From JAAYCI01 sp964370295 (GTDB lineage: Bacteria > Bacillota > Clostridia > Oscillospirales > Ruminococcaceae), in the NCBI GenBank assembly GCA_964370295.1, contig CAYJIR010000010.1, positions 1-64,000 of the forward strand: DNA of 64,000 nucleotides, in the 5' to 3' direction. Position 1 is the stretch's first letter; each line of letters starts with the position of its first letter. The notes below the pieces were generated by a model that did not search any database, had not been told where the DNA came from, and worked only from the letters and a program-made list of their open reading frames with translations. Shown piece by piece: positions 49,490-57,764 of the stretch. The position numbers and the translations under genes were made by a program.

Positions 49490-50443
49490 ATGCCTATGAA
49501 ACATACATTGGTGGGGTACACGGGCTTTGTAGGGCAGAATTTAAAAGAGGCGTATTCTTTCGATGCCCTGTATAATTCGCAAAACATAGCGGAAAGCTTT
49601 GGGGCAGACAACGGCTTGGTGGTTTACAGCGGCATGTATAGCGAAAAATTTTTGGCGGCGGCAAACCCCAAGGCAGATTTACAACGTGCCGAGCAAGCGC
49701 TGGAGAATATCTGTAAAATGCGTCCGGAAAAATTGGTGCTTATCAGCACGGTGGATGTCTATCCGAGGCCATTGCAAGTGGACGAGTTTACCCCGGCCGG
49801 TGGCAAGGGGGAAAGTGCCTATGGTGCCAACCGATTGGCCTTGGAAAATTGGGTGAGACAAGAGTATCCGCAGGCCTTGATCGTGCGCTTACCCGCCCTG
49901 TTTGGCAAGGGACTAAAAAAGAATTTTATTTATGATATGCTCACCGTGACACCCATGATGCTAAAAGAGGATAAATATCGTGAGCTTTGCGCGAAAGAAC
50001 CCTTGGTGCAAAAGAGTTACAGCGTGGACGAAAACGGTTTCTATCGCCTGTGTGTTGCCGATGAAAACAAGGCGGAATTGAAGGCCTTTTTCATGGGCAA
50101 TGATTTTAATGCCCTGTCTTTTACAGACAGCCGCTCTATCTATCAATTTTACAACTTGGAGAACCTGTGGCACGATATCGAACTGTGCTTAAAAAAGAAT
50201 ATATCTTTAATCAATTTGGCCACAGAGCCCGTAGAGGCCGGTATGTTATATCAAATATTGTTCGGCAGGCCCTTTGTAAACCATCTAGACAAAGCGCCCG
50301 TGCACTATGATATGCGCACGGTTTATGGCCGAGAGCTTGGTGGGCTGGACCATTATCTGGCAGACAGCGTGGGTGTGATTTCCGATATAGGAAAACTTGT
50401 GCGTCATGAACTGGAAGAAATGGGGGACACAAGTCTTTGGTAA
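49490..50443 (+). CDS. NAD(P)-binding epimerase/reductase-like protein (glycan cluster gene 1)
   Basis: A 317-residue extended-SDR-like protein. The Rossmann motif 'LVGYTGFVGQNL', 'LISTVDVYP' and 'AYGANRLALENWV' (Tyr-x3-Lys spaced as Y-G-A-N-R, so the Lys appears replaced by Arg) suggest sugar-nucleotide oxidoreduction or epimerisation with an altered active site. It opens a six-gene run (49490-55791) whose genes overlap or abut. Start 49490 after AAGGAAAG. Confidence 0.75.
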   Translation: MPMKHTLVGYTGFVGQNLKEAYSFDALYNSQNIAESFGADNGLVVYSGMYSEKFLAAANPKADLQRAEQALENICKMRPEKLVLISTVDVYPRPLQVDEFTPAGGKGESAYGANRLALENWVRQEYPQALIVRLPALFGKGLKKNFIYDMLTVTPMMLKEDKYRELCAKEPLVQKSYSVDENGFYRLCVADENKAELKAFFMGNDFNALSFTDSRSIYQFYNLENLWHDIELCLKKNISLINLATEPVEAGMLYQILFGRPFVNHLDKAPVHYDMRTVYGRELGGLDHYLADSVGVISDIGKLVRHELEEMGDTSLW

Positions 50444-51231
50444 ACGGGGTAAAACTGGCGGTTTCGCATATTGCCTGGCAAGAAGAGGACGAGAGAGAGG
50501 CGCTGGCCATGTTGCAAAAGCATGGTTTTGAGGGTCTTGAAATTGCGCCGCCGCGTGTGGCAGGGCCCTTGCCCTATGAAAAACCACAAACAGTGGCAGA
50601 GTATGCAAGAAATGTGCAAAGCCAATACGGGCTAAAAGTGTGCAGCATGCAAAGCATTTGGTATGGAAAAAGTGCGTGCCTGTTCTTAAAAGAAGAGAGA
50701 GAAGAACTGCTCGCCTACAGCAAACAAGCCATTCGCTTTGCCGAAGCGGCCGCAATACCAAACCTTGTGTTCGGATGTCCTAAAAACCGTGTGGTGCCAC
50801 CGGGTGGCAAAGAAGATGATGCGGTCTCTTTTTTTAAAGAATTGGGGGAAATGGCCAAAACATGCGGTACCTGCTTTTCCTTGGAGGCCAACCCCCCTAT
50901 CTATGGAACCAATTTCATGAATACCACCGAGCAGGCCTTGAACATGGCAAAACGTGTGAACAGCGCGGGCTGCAAAGTGAATTTAGACGTGGGCACGATG
51001 ATAGAAAACAGAGAGCCGACACAAATTTTGCGCGATAGGATGCGAGAGATAAACCATATTCACATTAGCGAGCCGGGCTTAAAACCAATACAGCCGCGCA
51101 AAATCCACAGCGAGCTGGCGGCACTTTTGAAAGAGGAAGGATACCGGGGCTATGTGTCGGTAGAGATGAAAAGTGTGTCTTTATCGGCACTGCAAGAGTG
51201 TTTATCTTATATTAAAGAGGCGTTTTCATGA
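50437..51231 (+). CDS. TIM-barrel sugar isomerase/epimerase (glycan cluster gene 2)
   Basis: A 264-residue protein of the xylose isomerase-like TIM barrel superfamily. 'FEGLEIAPPRV', 'CFSLEANPPIYG' (metal Glu), 'NLDVGTM' (Asp), 'INHIHISEPGL' (His) and 'YVSVEMKS' (final Glu) provide the usual metal site. It probably isomerises a sugar or sugar phosphate for the cluster. TTG start overlapping the previous stop; GGGGG upstream. Confidence 0.82.
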   Translation: MVNGVKLAVSHIAWQEEDEREALAMLQKHGFEGLEIAPPRVAGPLPYEKPQTVAEYARNVQSQYGLKVCSMQSIWYGKSACLFLKEEREELLAYSKQAIRFAEAAAIPNLVFGCPKNRVVPPGGKEDDAVSFFKELGEMAKTCGTCFSLEANPPIYGTNFMNTTEQALNMAKRVNSAGCKVNLDVGTMIENREPTQILRDRMREINHIHISEPGLKPIQPRKIHSELAALLKEEGYRGYVSVEMKSVSLSALQECLSYIKEAFS

Positions 51232-52028
51232 CAGAGAAAATCATTCAAGACATCAGCGGGGTGCCGTCTTTTACCGTGGCAGAATTTTTTGAAAAACGAG
51301 CCAGGTATTGTTTGCTTATCCCGGTTTTAAATGAGAACGGACGCTTGCATAAAGAATTAAAAAGGGCACAGAAGGCCGGCATAGAGCAGTGGGTGGACAT
51401 AATTATTTGTGACGGCGGCAGCAGTGACGGTGGCACGCGGCAGGAAGTGTTGCAAGCACTGGGTGTGCGAGCTTTGCTCACCAAGACAGGCCCGGGCAAG
51501 CAAGGGGCCCAGTTTCGTTGTGGCATCTATTGGGGGCTGCAGCAGGGCTATGAGGGTATTGTGACCATAGATGGCAACAACAAGGATAGCATAGAGGCTG
51601 TGCCGCGCTTTGTGAAAAAACTGGAGCAAGGCATGGACTTTGTGCAAGGAAGTCGTTTTATAAAAGGGGGGCTTGCGGTTAACACGCCACCCGTGCGGCA
51701 TCTGGCTGTGCGTCTTATCCACGCACCCGTGGTGTCCTTAACTGCGAACTACCCATTTACAGACACTACCAATGCTTTTCGTGCCTATTCTAAAAAGTAT
51801 TTAACACACCCAAAAGTACAGCCTTTGCGGGATGTTTTTGCGGGCTACGAACTGCTGTGCTATTTAAGCACACGCGCGGGGCAATTGGGTTTGGCTTGTT
51901 GTGAAGTGCCTGTGGCACGTGTGTATCCCAAGGATGGGCCGGTGCCCACAAAAATTAAAGGTGTGCAAGGCAATTACGAATTGCTGCGCATTTTGGCGCA
52001 AAATGCCCTGGGGCAGTACGCGCCTTAG
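51228..52028 (+). CDS. GT2 glycosyltransferase (glycan cluster gene 3)
   Basis: A 266-residue family 2 transferase of the dolichyl-phosphate-mannose-synthase-like group. 'LIPVLNENGRLHKELKRAQ', 'IIICDGGSSDGG', 'GPGKQGAQFRCGIYWGL', 'GIVTIDGNNKDSIEAVPRF' (DGN in place of DXD) and 'GSRFIKGG' are visible. No membrane segments. Donor unknown. Coupled to gene 2 (4-nt overlap). Confidence 0.85.
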   Translation: MTEKIIQDISGVPSFTVAEFFEKRARYCLLIPVLNENGRLHKELKRAQKAGIEQWVDIIICDGGSSDGGTRQEVLQALGVRALLTKTGPGKQGAQFRCGIYWGLQQGYEGIVTIDGNNKDSIEAVPRFVKKLEQGMDFVQGSRFIKGGLAVNTPPVRHLAVRLIHAPVVSLTANYPFTDTTNAFRAYSKKYLTHPKVQPLRDVFAGYELLCYLSTRAGQLGLACCEVPVARVYPKDGPVPTKIKGVQGNYELLRILAQNALGQYAP

Positions 52029-52058
52029 ATGGCCCCACTTTATAGGAGGAGAAAGAAA

Positions 52059-53177
52059 GTGCCCTACGATAAAATTATCATTGGCGCTGGCTTATATGGC
52101 CTGTATGCCGCGCGTTTTTGTGGGCGACGTGGCCAAAGTGTTTTGGTGCTAGAGCGCGAGAAAGCCCCATTTATGCGTGCGACCACCATCAACCAAGCCC
52201 GTGTGCACATGGGCTATCATTACCCCAGGTCTTTAAGTACGGCCTTGCGCAGTGCGGCTTATTTTAACCGTTTCAACGAAGAATTTTCAGAGTGCATACA
52301 CTCTTCGTTTGAAAAAATATACGCCACAAGCAGCCAATATAGCTGGAGCAATGCCGAGGCCTTTGTTAAGTTTTGCAAGGCCGCAGGCATCCGCTGCGAA
52401 GAGTTGCCCACAGGACGTTATTTTAAAGAGGGCATGTGCGACGGAGCTTTTTTAACCACAGAGTATACGTATGATGCCGCCATTTTGCAACGAAAATTGA
52501 TGGATGATATTTCTGCGTTGCCCGGTGTGCAATTGCGTTTTGAAGAAGAGGTGCAGGGCATTTGCGAGCAGGGTGAACTATATGAAGTGGAGACCTCGAA
52601 ACAACGCACAGAACAGAGCCCCTTTGTATTAAATGCCACCTATGCTTCGGTAAATGGGGTGTCGGCTTTGGCGGGTTTTGCGCCATTTCAAATTAAATAC
52701 GAGCTTTGCGAGCTTATTTTGTGCGAAGTGGACAAGGCGCTGGAAAATAAAGGGATCACGGTGATGGACGGCCCATTTTTTTCTATTATGCCCTTTGGGA
52801 AAACGGGCATGCATTCGCTCACTGCCGTTACATTTACGCCGCATTTGGCAAGCAAGCAGGAATTGCCCACCTTTGTTTGCCAGGAAAAAAGCAACGGACA
52901 ATGTAGCCCGAAAAGTTTGGCCAACTGCAACGATTGTGCCCACAGGCCCAAAACGGCCTATGCAACCATGGGCCAACTGGCACGAAAGTATCTAAAAGAG
53001 GAGTATGGGTTTCGTTATATGGGCTCTATGTTTTCCATGAAACCCATACTGAAGGCTAGCGAAGTGGATGATTCGCGCCCCACTTTGGTGCGCGTTATGA
53101 ACCAAAAACCCCGCTTTGTAAGCGTGCTAAGCGGAAAAATTAACACAGTTTACGACTTGGAGGATGTGCTAAGGTGA
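52059..53177 (+). CDS. FAD-dependent oxidoreductase with a Cys cluster (glycan cluster gene 4)
   Basis: A 372-residue flavoprotein of the DAO superfamily: N-terminal 'DKIIIGAGLYGLYAARFCGRRGQSVLVLERE' FAD site, 'NQARVHMGYHYPRS', and a substrate domain. Near residues 273-293 there is an unusual C-x7-C-x7-C-x2-C series, which could hold a metal or Fe-S centre. In a glycan cluster this could oxidise a lipid-linked or nucleotide sugar. GTG 52059 is chosen because TAGGAGGAG is upstream; the ATG at 52029 has none. Coupled to gene 5. Confidence 0.82.
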   Translation: MPYDKIIIGAGLYGLYAARFCGRRGQSVLVLEREKAPFMRATTINQARVHMGYHYPRSLSTALRSAAYFNRFNEEFSECIHSSFEKIYATSSQYSWSNAEAFVKFCKAAGIRCEELPTGRYFKEGMCDGAFLTTEYTYDAAILQRKLMDDISALPGVQLRFEEEVQGICEQGELYEVETSKQRTEQSPFVLNATYASVNGVSALAGFAPFQIKYELCELILCEVDKALENKGITVMDGPFFSIMPFGKTGMHSLTAVTFTPHLASKQELPTFVCQEKSNGQCSPKSLANCNDCAHRPKTAYATMGQLARKYLKEEYGFRYMGSMFSMKPILKASEVDDSRPTLVRVMNQKPRFVSVLSGKINTVYDLEDVLR

Positions 53178-54100
53178 TGGAAAAAGACAAAAATTTCATC
53201 TCGGTTGTTGTGTGTTTAAACTGCGAAAAAAAAGCGGTGAAACCTTTTTTAGAGAGGGTAACACAGCAGATGCAAGAACGTTTTGAAACCTATGAAATGA
53301 TTTTTGTGAACGATGCTTCGAAAGATGGCAGCGAAAAAGTGGTGCGCGAATTTTTGCGCGAAATGGAAAAAGCGCCGCCAACCACCATGATTCATATGAG
53401 TTTGCATCAAGGGTTGGAGCTTGCTATGCAGGCCGGGGTGGATATGGCTGTGGGAGATTTTGTCTATGAGTTTGACAGTGTGTATATGCCCTGGCCGCAA
53501 GAGCTCATAGGCAAGGCCTATGAAAGATGCCTAAAAGGCAGTGATATCGTGGCTGTTTCACCCAAAAAAAATCGCAACCCGTTTTCGGCTGTGTTTTACC
53601 GTTTGTTCAATGCCACAAGTGGCTCGAAATATCCCTTGCGCACCGATGTGTTTCGCATTTTAAGCCGCCGCGCGATCAACCGCATACGTGCCGCGAGCGA
53701 TTTGGCACCCCTGCGCAAGGCATCTTATGCCGCCAGCGGCCTGCGTGTGGAGCACCTAAGTTATCCGGGGCGTGCGGGCGAAAATAAAGAACCGATGCGT
53801 GTGGCCGGGGCGGTTGATGCCTTGGTGGTATACACAAATCTCGCCTTTAAGGTCTCTTTGTGCATCGCCGGCATGATGCTGGCGCTTATGCTGGTGGCTG
53901 TGGTGTATACAGTGGTGGTGTACTTTGGCGGTGCGTCAGCTTTAGAGCCCGGCTGGACTACCACCATGCTGGTTTTAACCGGTGGTTTTTCGGGTGTGTT
54001 TTTAATTTTGGCCGTGGTGTTAAAATATTTGGCATTGCTAGTGGAATTGGTGTTTAAAAAGCAAAAGTACTTGGTGGAATCTGTGGAAAAAATTGTATGA
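53174..54100 (+). CDS. Membrane GT2 glycosyltransferase, GtrB/DPM-like (glycan cluster gene 5)
   Basis: A 308-residue transferase with an N-terminal GT2 domain ('SVVVCLNCEKKAVKPFLERVTQQM', 'IFVNDASKDGSEKVVREFL', 'YEFDSVYMPWP') and two C-terminal membrane segments (about 226-250 and 262-287), the layout of polyprenyl-phosphate glycosyltransferases such as GtrB/ArnC. It probably loads a sugar on undecaprenyl phosphate for the membrane enzyme encoded next. GTG 53174 or ATG 53177 is the start. Confidence 0.88.
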   Translation: MMEKDKNFISVVVCLNCEKKAVKPFLERVTQQMQERFETYEMIFVNDASKDGSEKVVREFLREMEKAPPTTMIHMSLHQGLELAMQAGVDMAVGDFVYEFDSVYMPWPQELIGKAYERCLKGSDIVAVSPKKNRNPFSAVFYRLFNATSGSKYPLRTDVFRILSRRAINRIRAASDLAPLRKASYAASGLRVEHLSYPGRAGENKEPMRVAGAVDALVVYTNLAFKVSLCIAGMMLALMLVAVVYTVVVYFGGASALEPGWTTTMLVLTGGFSGVFLILAVVLKYLALLVELVFKKQKYLVESVEKIV

Positions 54101-55791
54101 TAGAACAAGCGCGAAATAAACAAATCAATGCAAAATTGTATACGGTTTTGCTGCTGGGCATAGTGTGCCTGCGCCTGGTATTGGCCCTGTGCCAGCATGT
54201 TTTTCTAACCCCCAACAGCGCAGGGCTTGACGACGGCCTTATGTTTGCGGCGGCACAGTATTTGGCGCAGGGGGAGGGTTTTGGCCCCTACGGAGCTTTT
54301 ACGATCGCCAAAACCATGGGTTTTGCTCTGTGGCTTTTTTTTGTGCATATAAGTGGGGTCCCTTATCTTTTGGCCAATGCCTTGCTGTGGCTTTTGTGTT
54401 GTGGGTTTGCCCTTTGGGCTTTGCGTCCCATTGCACCGGGGAACTTGTTAAGGGTCGTGTTGTTTGCCCTGTTTGCTTTTTTGCCCACAAGCTTTGCGTT
54501 TTTTACATTGCGTGTATATCGAGATGCCATTTTTTCATCGTTTTGTCTTTTGCTTTTTGCCGGGGTGTTGGGCTTGGCCCTACGGGCAAAAGAGACAAAA
54601 ACAAGAGGGCGGTGGTGTGCAAGCTTTGGGGTGGGAACGGGGCTTGTTGGCGTTTTTTTGCTGCGTGAAGATGGGCTTGTTTTGTTGCCGTTTGCACTGT
54701 GTGGTTTGCTGCTATTGCTGTTGTGTTCTATTAAAAATGACGAAATCAAACAAAAAAAACAATTGGTTTTTCAATGTGTGGCGCCTTTTGGGGTTTTGCT
54801 GGCAGGTATTTTTGGCTTTTCGCTTGCCAATTATATGCAATATGGCGTGTTTATGATAAACGACAATACACAGGGCAGCTTCCCGGGCGCTTACGGTGCC
54901 ATTGTGGCGGTGGCTCGGGAAGAAAGCGAATACCAGCGTTTTGTGCCGGTGCCGAATGAAGCACTGGATAAACTTTTGCAAGAGGTGCCCTCTTTGCAGG
55001 CTTTGGAACCTTCTTTAGAGGAAGGACCGGTCTACAATGGCTTTTACAACAAAGAACGAGATGGCTATGGTGGCAGTTTTTATTATGCTTTACGTTTTGC
55101 GGCCGATTTAGAGGGACTTACCGAAACGGCCCGGGAAGCCCAGCATTATTGGGCTGCGGTGCAAAGTGAGGTGGAACTTGCCGTGGCAGAGGGGCGTTTG
55201 GAAAGTGCACCGCCAAGCCAAAGCACGGTGCCCAGTTGGAATGCCCAGTTGTTGGAGCCTTTGGTTTTAGAAATTATAAATTCGCTTAGAATGACATTGT
55301 TTTTTGAAGACATTCATTTTAGACCCCTGCCAAGCGAGGAACCGCAAAACGAAGCCACCGAAATGGCGGCCTGGCTGAACACGGTGCCGCAGGCGGACGT
55401 GTATGAAGCCGGCACAGATAATATATATTATAACGCCCTGCAAAAAGCCATATTTGCCGTGTGTGATGGCCTTATTTGGGCGTACCGTGTGTTGATTTGG
55501 CCCATGCTAACAGTGGCGTTGTATCAAACAGGAAAGGTGCTTTGGCCGGGCGCACGCAGCATCTTGGTGGACAGGCGCCTTCCCCAAAAAATGTTGTATG
55601 CACTGCTTAGCTTGGGTCTTTTGTTGAGCTATTTGCTTCGCGTTTTTGTGGCGGCATATTTGGAAGTGGCCGCCTTTGATATTGGAACCTACCTCATGTA
55701 TTTGGCAAGCGGTATGCCGGCGTTGATGTTGTTTTGCGTCTTTGGTTGTTTGCAAAACGAGGGGAAACCGGGCGAAAAGGAGATTGCCTAA
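54097..55791 (+). CDS. Polytopic membrane glycosyltransferase-like protein (glycan cluster gene 6)
   Basis: A 564-residue protein with about 10 membrane segments: one at 17-35, several between 80 and 260, and two at the C-terminus. The first outside loop has 'GLDDGLMFAAAQYLAQGEGFGP', an acidic Asp-Asp loop like that of GT-C enzymes (ArnT/PMT). A large outside domain spans about 265-445. It is likely the enzyme that transfers the lipid-linked sugar made by gene 5 to a wall polymer or protein. Family assignment is by topology; the acceptor is unknown. Coupled to gene 5 by 4 nt. Confidence 0.72.
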   Translation: MIEQARNKQINAKLYTVLLLGIVCLRLVLALCQHVFLTPNSAGLDDGLMFAAAQYLAQGEGFGPYGAFTIAKTMGFALWLFFVHISGVPYLLANALLWLLCCGFALWALRPIAPGNLLRVVLFALFAFLPTSFAFFTLRVYRDAIFSSFCLLLFAGVLGLALRAKETKTRGRWCASFGVGTGLVGVFLLREDGLVLLPFALCGLLLLLLCSIKNDEIKQKKQLVFQCVAPFGVLLAGIFGFSLANYMQYGVFMINDNTQGSFPGAYGAIVAVAREESEYQRFVPVPNEALDKLLQEVPSLQALEPSLEEGPVYNGFYNKERDGYGGSFYYALRFAADLEGLTETAREAQHYWAAVQSEVELAVAEGRLESAPPSQSTVPSWNAQLLEPLVLEIINSLRMTLFFEDIHFRPLPSEEPQNEATEMAAWLNTVPQADVYEAGTDNIYYNALQKAIFAVCDGLIWAYRVLIWPMLTVALYQTGKVLWPGARSILVDRRLPQKMLYALLSLGLLLSYLLRVFVAAYLEVAAFDIGTYLMYLASGMPALMLFCVFGCLQNEGKPGEKEIA

Positions 55792-55792
55792 G

Positions 55793-57022
55793 ATGGCGAA
55801 GCTGATGATAGTGGGCGCAGGTGCCGCGGGCCTTTGGGCGGCGGGCACAGCGGTACAAATGGGTTGTGAAGTGACTGTGGTAGAGCATAAGTCGTCGCCG
55901 GCACAAAAACTGCTGATCACAGGAAAAGGACGGTGCAATATCACCAACGCTTGCGCTGAAGACGAATTTTTAAAACAGGTGCGCCACAATCCACGGTTTT
56001 TATACAGTGCCTTGTACGCTTTGCCGCCTGAGGCGGTGATGAACCTTTTTGAAGAGGAGATGGGCCTGCCGCTGAAAGTAGAACGTGCACGGCGCGTGTT
56101 TCCTGTAAGCGATAGGGCCGAACATGTGGTGGCGGCCTTGCAAAAACGAGCGGCCGGTGCCCTCTTTATAAAAGGGCAGGTGCGGCAGGTGCTGCGCAAC
56201 GAGCATGGAGATGTGCAGGGGGTGCGCTTGCAGGACGGAACCCACTTGCAGGGTGATGCCGTGCTTTTGGCCACGGGCGGCGTGTCGTATCCCAAAACGG
56301 GATCTACGGGTCTTGGGCATAGCATGGCGAAGGAGTTGGGGCATAAAATTGTCGCCCTTCGGCCCAGTTTGGTTTCGCTGGTGGAACGCGGTAAATTGGC
56401 CTGTCGTATGCAGGGGCTTAGCCTGCGCAATGTGCGGCTTTCGCTTTTAGAAGACGGACGCGTGGTGTTTGGCGAGCAAGGAGAGCTTCTTTTTACCCAT
56501 TTTGGTTTGTCCGGGCCGTTGACCTTATCGGCCAGTGCCTTTGTGGAAGATTTTGAAAAGCACAGTTATGTTGCCGAAATAGATCTAAAGCCCGCATTGG
56601 ACGAAGAGACCTTAGAACGGCGAATTCAACGTGATTTCAATGAATTTTCGGCACGTCATGCGGCCAATTGTCTGGATAAACTTTTGCCGCAGGCCATGCG
56701 TGCCGTGGTATTGGAGCTTTGGGGGGTGGAGGCGGAGAAAAAAGCTGGCCAGATAACCCGTGCCGAGCGTGCGCGTTTGGTGCAGTGTCTCAAGCATTTT
56801 TGTGTGCCGCTGGCCAAACGGGGCGATTTAGAGCATGCGGTTATCACGGCAGGAGGGGTGGATGTGCGAGAAGTGAACCCTAAAACCATGGAAAGCAAGC
56901 TGTGCAAAGGTTTGTATTTTGCAGGGGAAATTTTAGATATAGATGCCTATACGGGTGGCTATAACCTGCAAATTGCTTGGTGCACGGCACAAGCTGCGGC
57001 GAAAGCCGTGGCACAAATATAA
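55793..57022 (+). CDS. HI0933/BaiN-like NAD(P)/FAD oxidoreductase
   Basis: A 409-residue flavoprotein. 'KLMIVGAGAAGLWAAGTAVQMGCEVTVVEH' binds FAD; 'KLLITGKGRCNITNA', 'LLATGGVSYPKTGSTGLGHSMA', 'GELLFTHFGLSGP' and 'TAGGVDVREVNPKTMESKLCKGLYFAGEILDIDAYTGGYNLQIAW' are signatures of the HI0933 family. The exact reaction is unsettled for most members. AAGGAG precedes ATG 55793, 1 nt after the glycan cluster. Confidence 0.93.
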   Translation: MAKLMIVGAGAAGLWAAGTAVQMGCEVTVVEHKSSPAQKLLITGKGRCNITNACAEDEFLKQVRHNPRFLYSALYALPPEAVMNLFEEEMGLPLKVERARRVFPVSDRAEHVVAALQKRAAGALFIKGQVRQVLRNEHGDVQGVRLQDGTHLQGDAVLLATGGVSYPKTGSTGLGHSMAKELGHKIVALRPSLVSLVERGKLACRMQGLSLRNVRLSLLEDGRVVFGEQGELLFTHFGLSGPLTLSASAFVEDFEKHSYVAEIDLKPALDEETLERRIQRDFNEFSARHAANCLDKLLPQAMRAVVLELWGVEAEKKAGQITRAERARLVQCLKHFCVPLAKRGDLEHAVITAGGVDVREVNPKTMESKLCKGLYFAGEILDIDAYTGGYNLQIAWCTAQAAAKAVAQI

Positions 57023-57057
57023 AAATAAAGGCGACAGTGCCTGAAGAGAGGTGCAAG

Positions 57058-57735
57058 ATGATTTCAATTGCAATAGATGGCCCCTCCGGTGCAGGGAAAA
57101 GCACATTAAGCAAAAATCTTTCTAAAAAACTGGGGTTTGTGTATGTGGACACGGGCGCTCTGTATCGGGCCGTGGGTCTCTTTGTGCTTCGTGCGGGGAA
57201 AAACCCAAAAGAGGAGGCAGAAGTGGTGCGTTTGCTTTTGGATATGCAGGTGAACTTGGCCTACGAAAGTGGAGAGCAACAGGTGTTTCTAAACGGGGAA
57301 AATGTCTCTGGGGAAATACGGCGGGAGGATGTTTCCATGGCGGCCAGCGACGTGTCGGCCCATGGAGGGGTGCGCGCCTTTTTGCTGCAAACGCAAAGAC
57401 GGTTGGCACAGGAAAATAACGTGGTGATGGACGGACGTGACATAGGAACCGTGGTGTTGCCGAAGGCGAATTTGAAGATATTTTTAACTGCTACCCCCGA
57501 AGACAGGGCCCAAAGGCGCTATGAAGAACTTTTAAACCGTGGGGTAAAAGCGCAGTATGAAACGGTGTTGGCCGACGTGAAAAAGCGGGATTATAACGAT
57601 ACCAACCGCAGTGAAGCACCTTTAAAAAAGGCAGAGGATGCCGTGGAAGTGATTACAACGGGCAACAGTTTTGAAAAATCTGTGCAGGTGCTGTATGATG
57701 TCATTGTACAAAATTTACCGGAGCTGAGCGTTTAG
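57058..57735 (+). CDS. cmk: Cytidylate kinase
   Basis: A 225-residue (d)CMP kinase. P-loop 'IDGPSGAGKSTLSKNL', 'VDTGALYRAVGLF', 'VMDGRDIGTVVLPKANLKIFLTATPEDRAQRR' and 'RDYNDTNRSEAPLKKAEDAV' are diagnostic. Start 57058 with GAGAGGTG. cmk next to ispH-rpsA is a common clostridial arrangement. Confidence 0.97.
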   Translation: MISIAIDGPSGAGKSTLSKNLSKKLGFVYVDTGALYRAVGLFVLRAGKNPKEEAEVVRLLLDMQVNLAYESGEQQVFLNGENVSGEIRREDVSMAASDVSAHGGVRAFLLQTQRRLAQENNVVMDGRDIGTVVLPKANLKIFLTATPEDRAQRRYEELLNRGVKAQYETVLADVKKRDYNDTNRSEAPLKKAEDAVEVITTGNSFEKSVQVLYDVIVQNLPELSV

Positions 57736-57764
57736 CAATCGGCCGAGAAAAGGCGGGGAGAAAA

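Noticed and set aside
55507..56430. 307-residue minus-strand frame
   Set aside because: Opposite the membrane glycosyltransferase and HI0933-like genes; Cys/Arg/Pro-biased composition and no start site.
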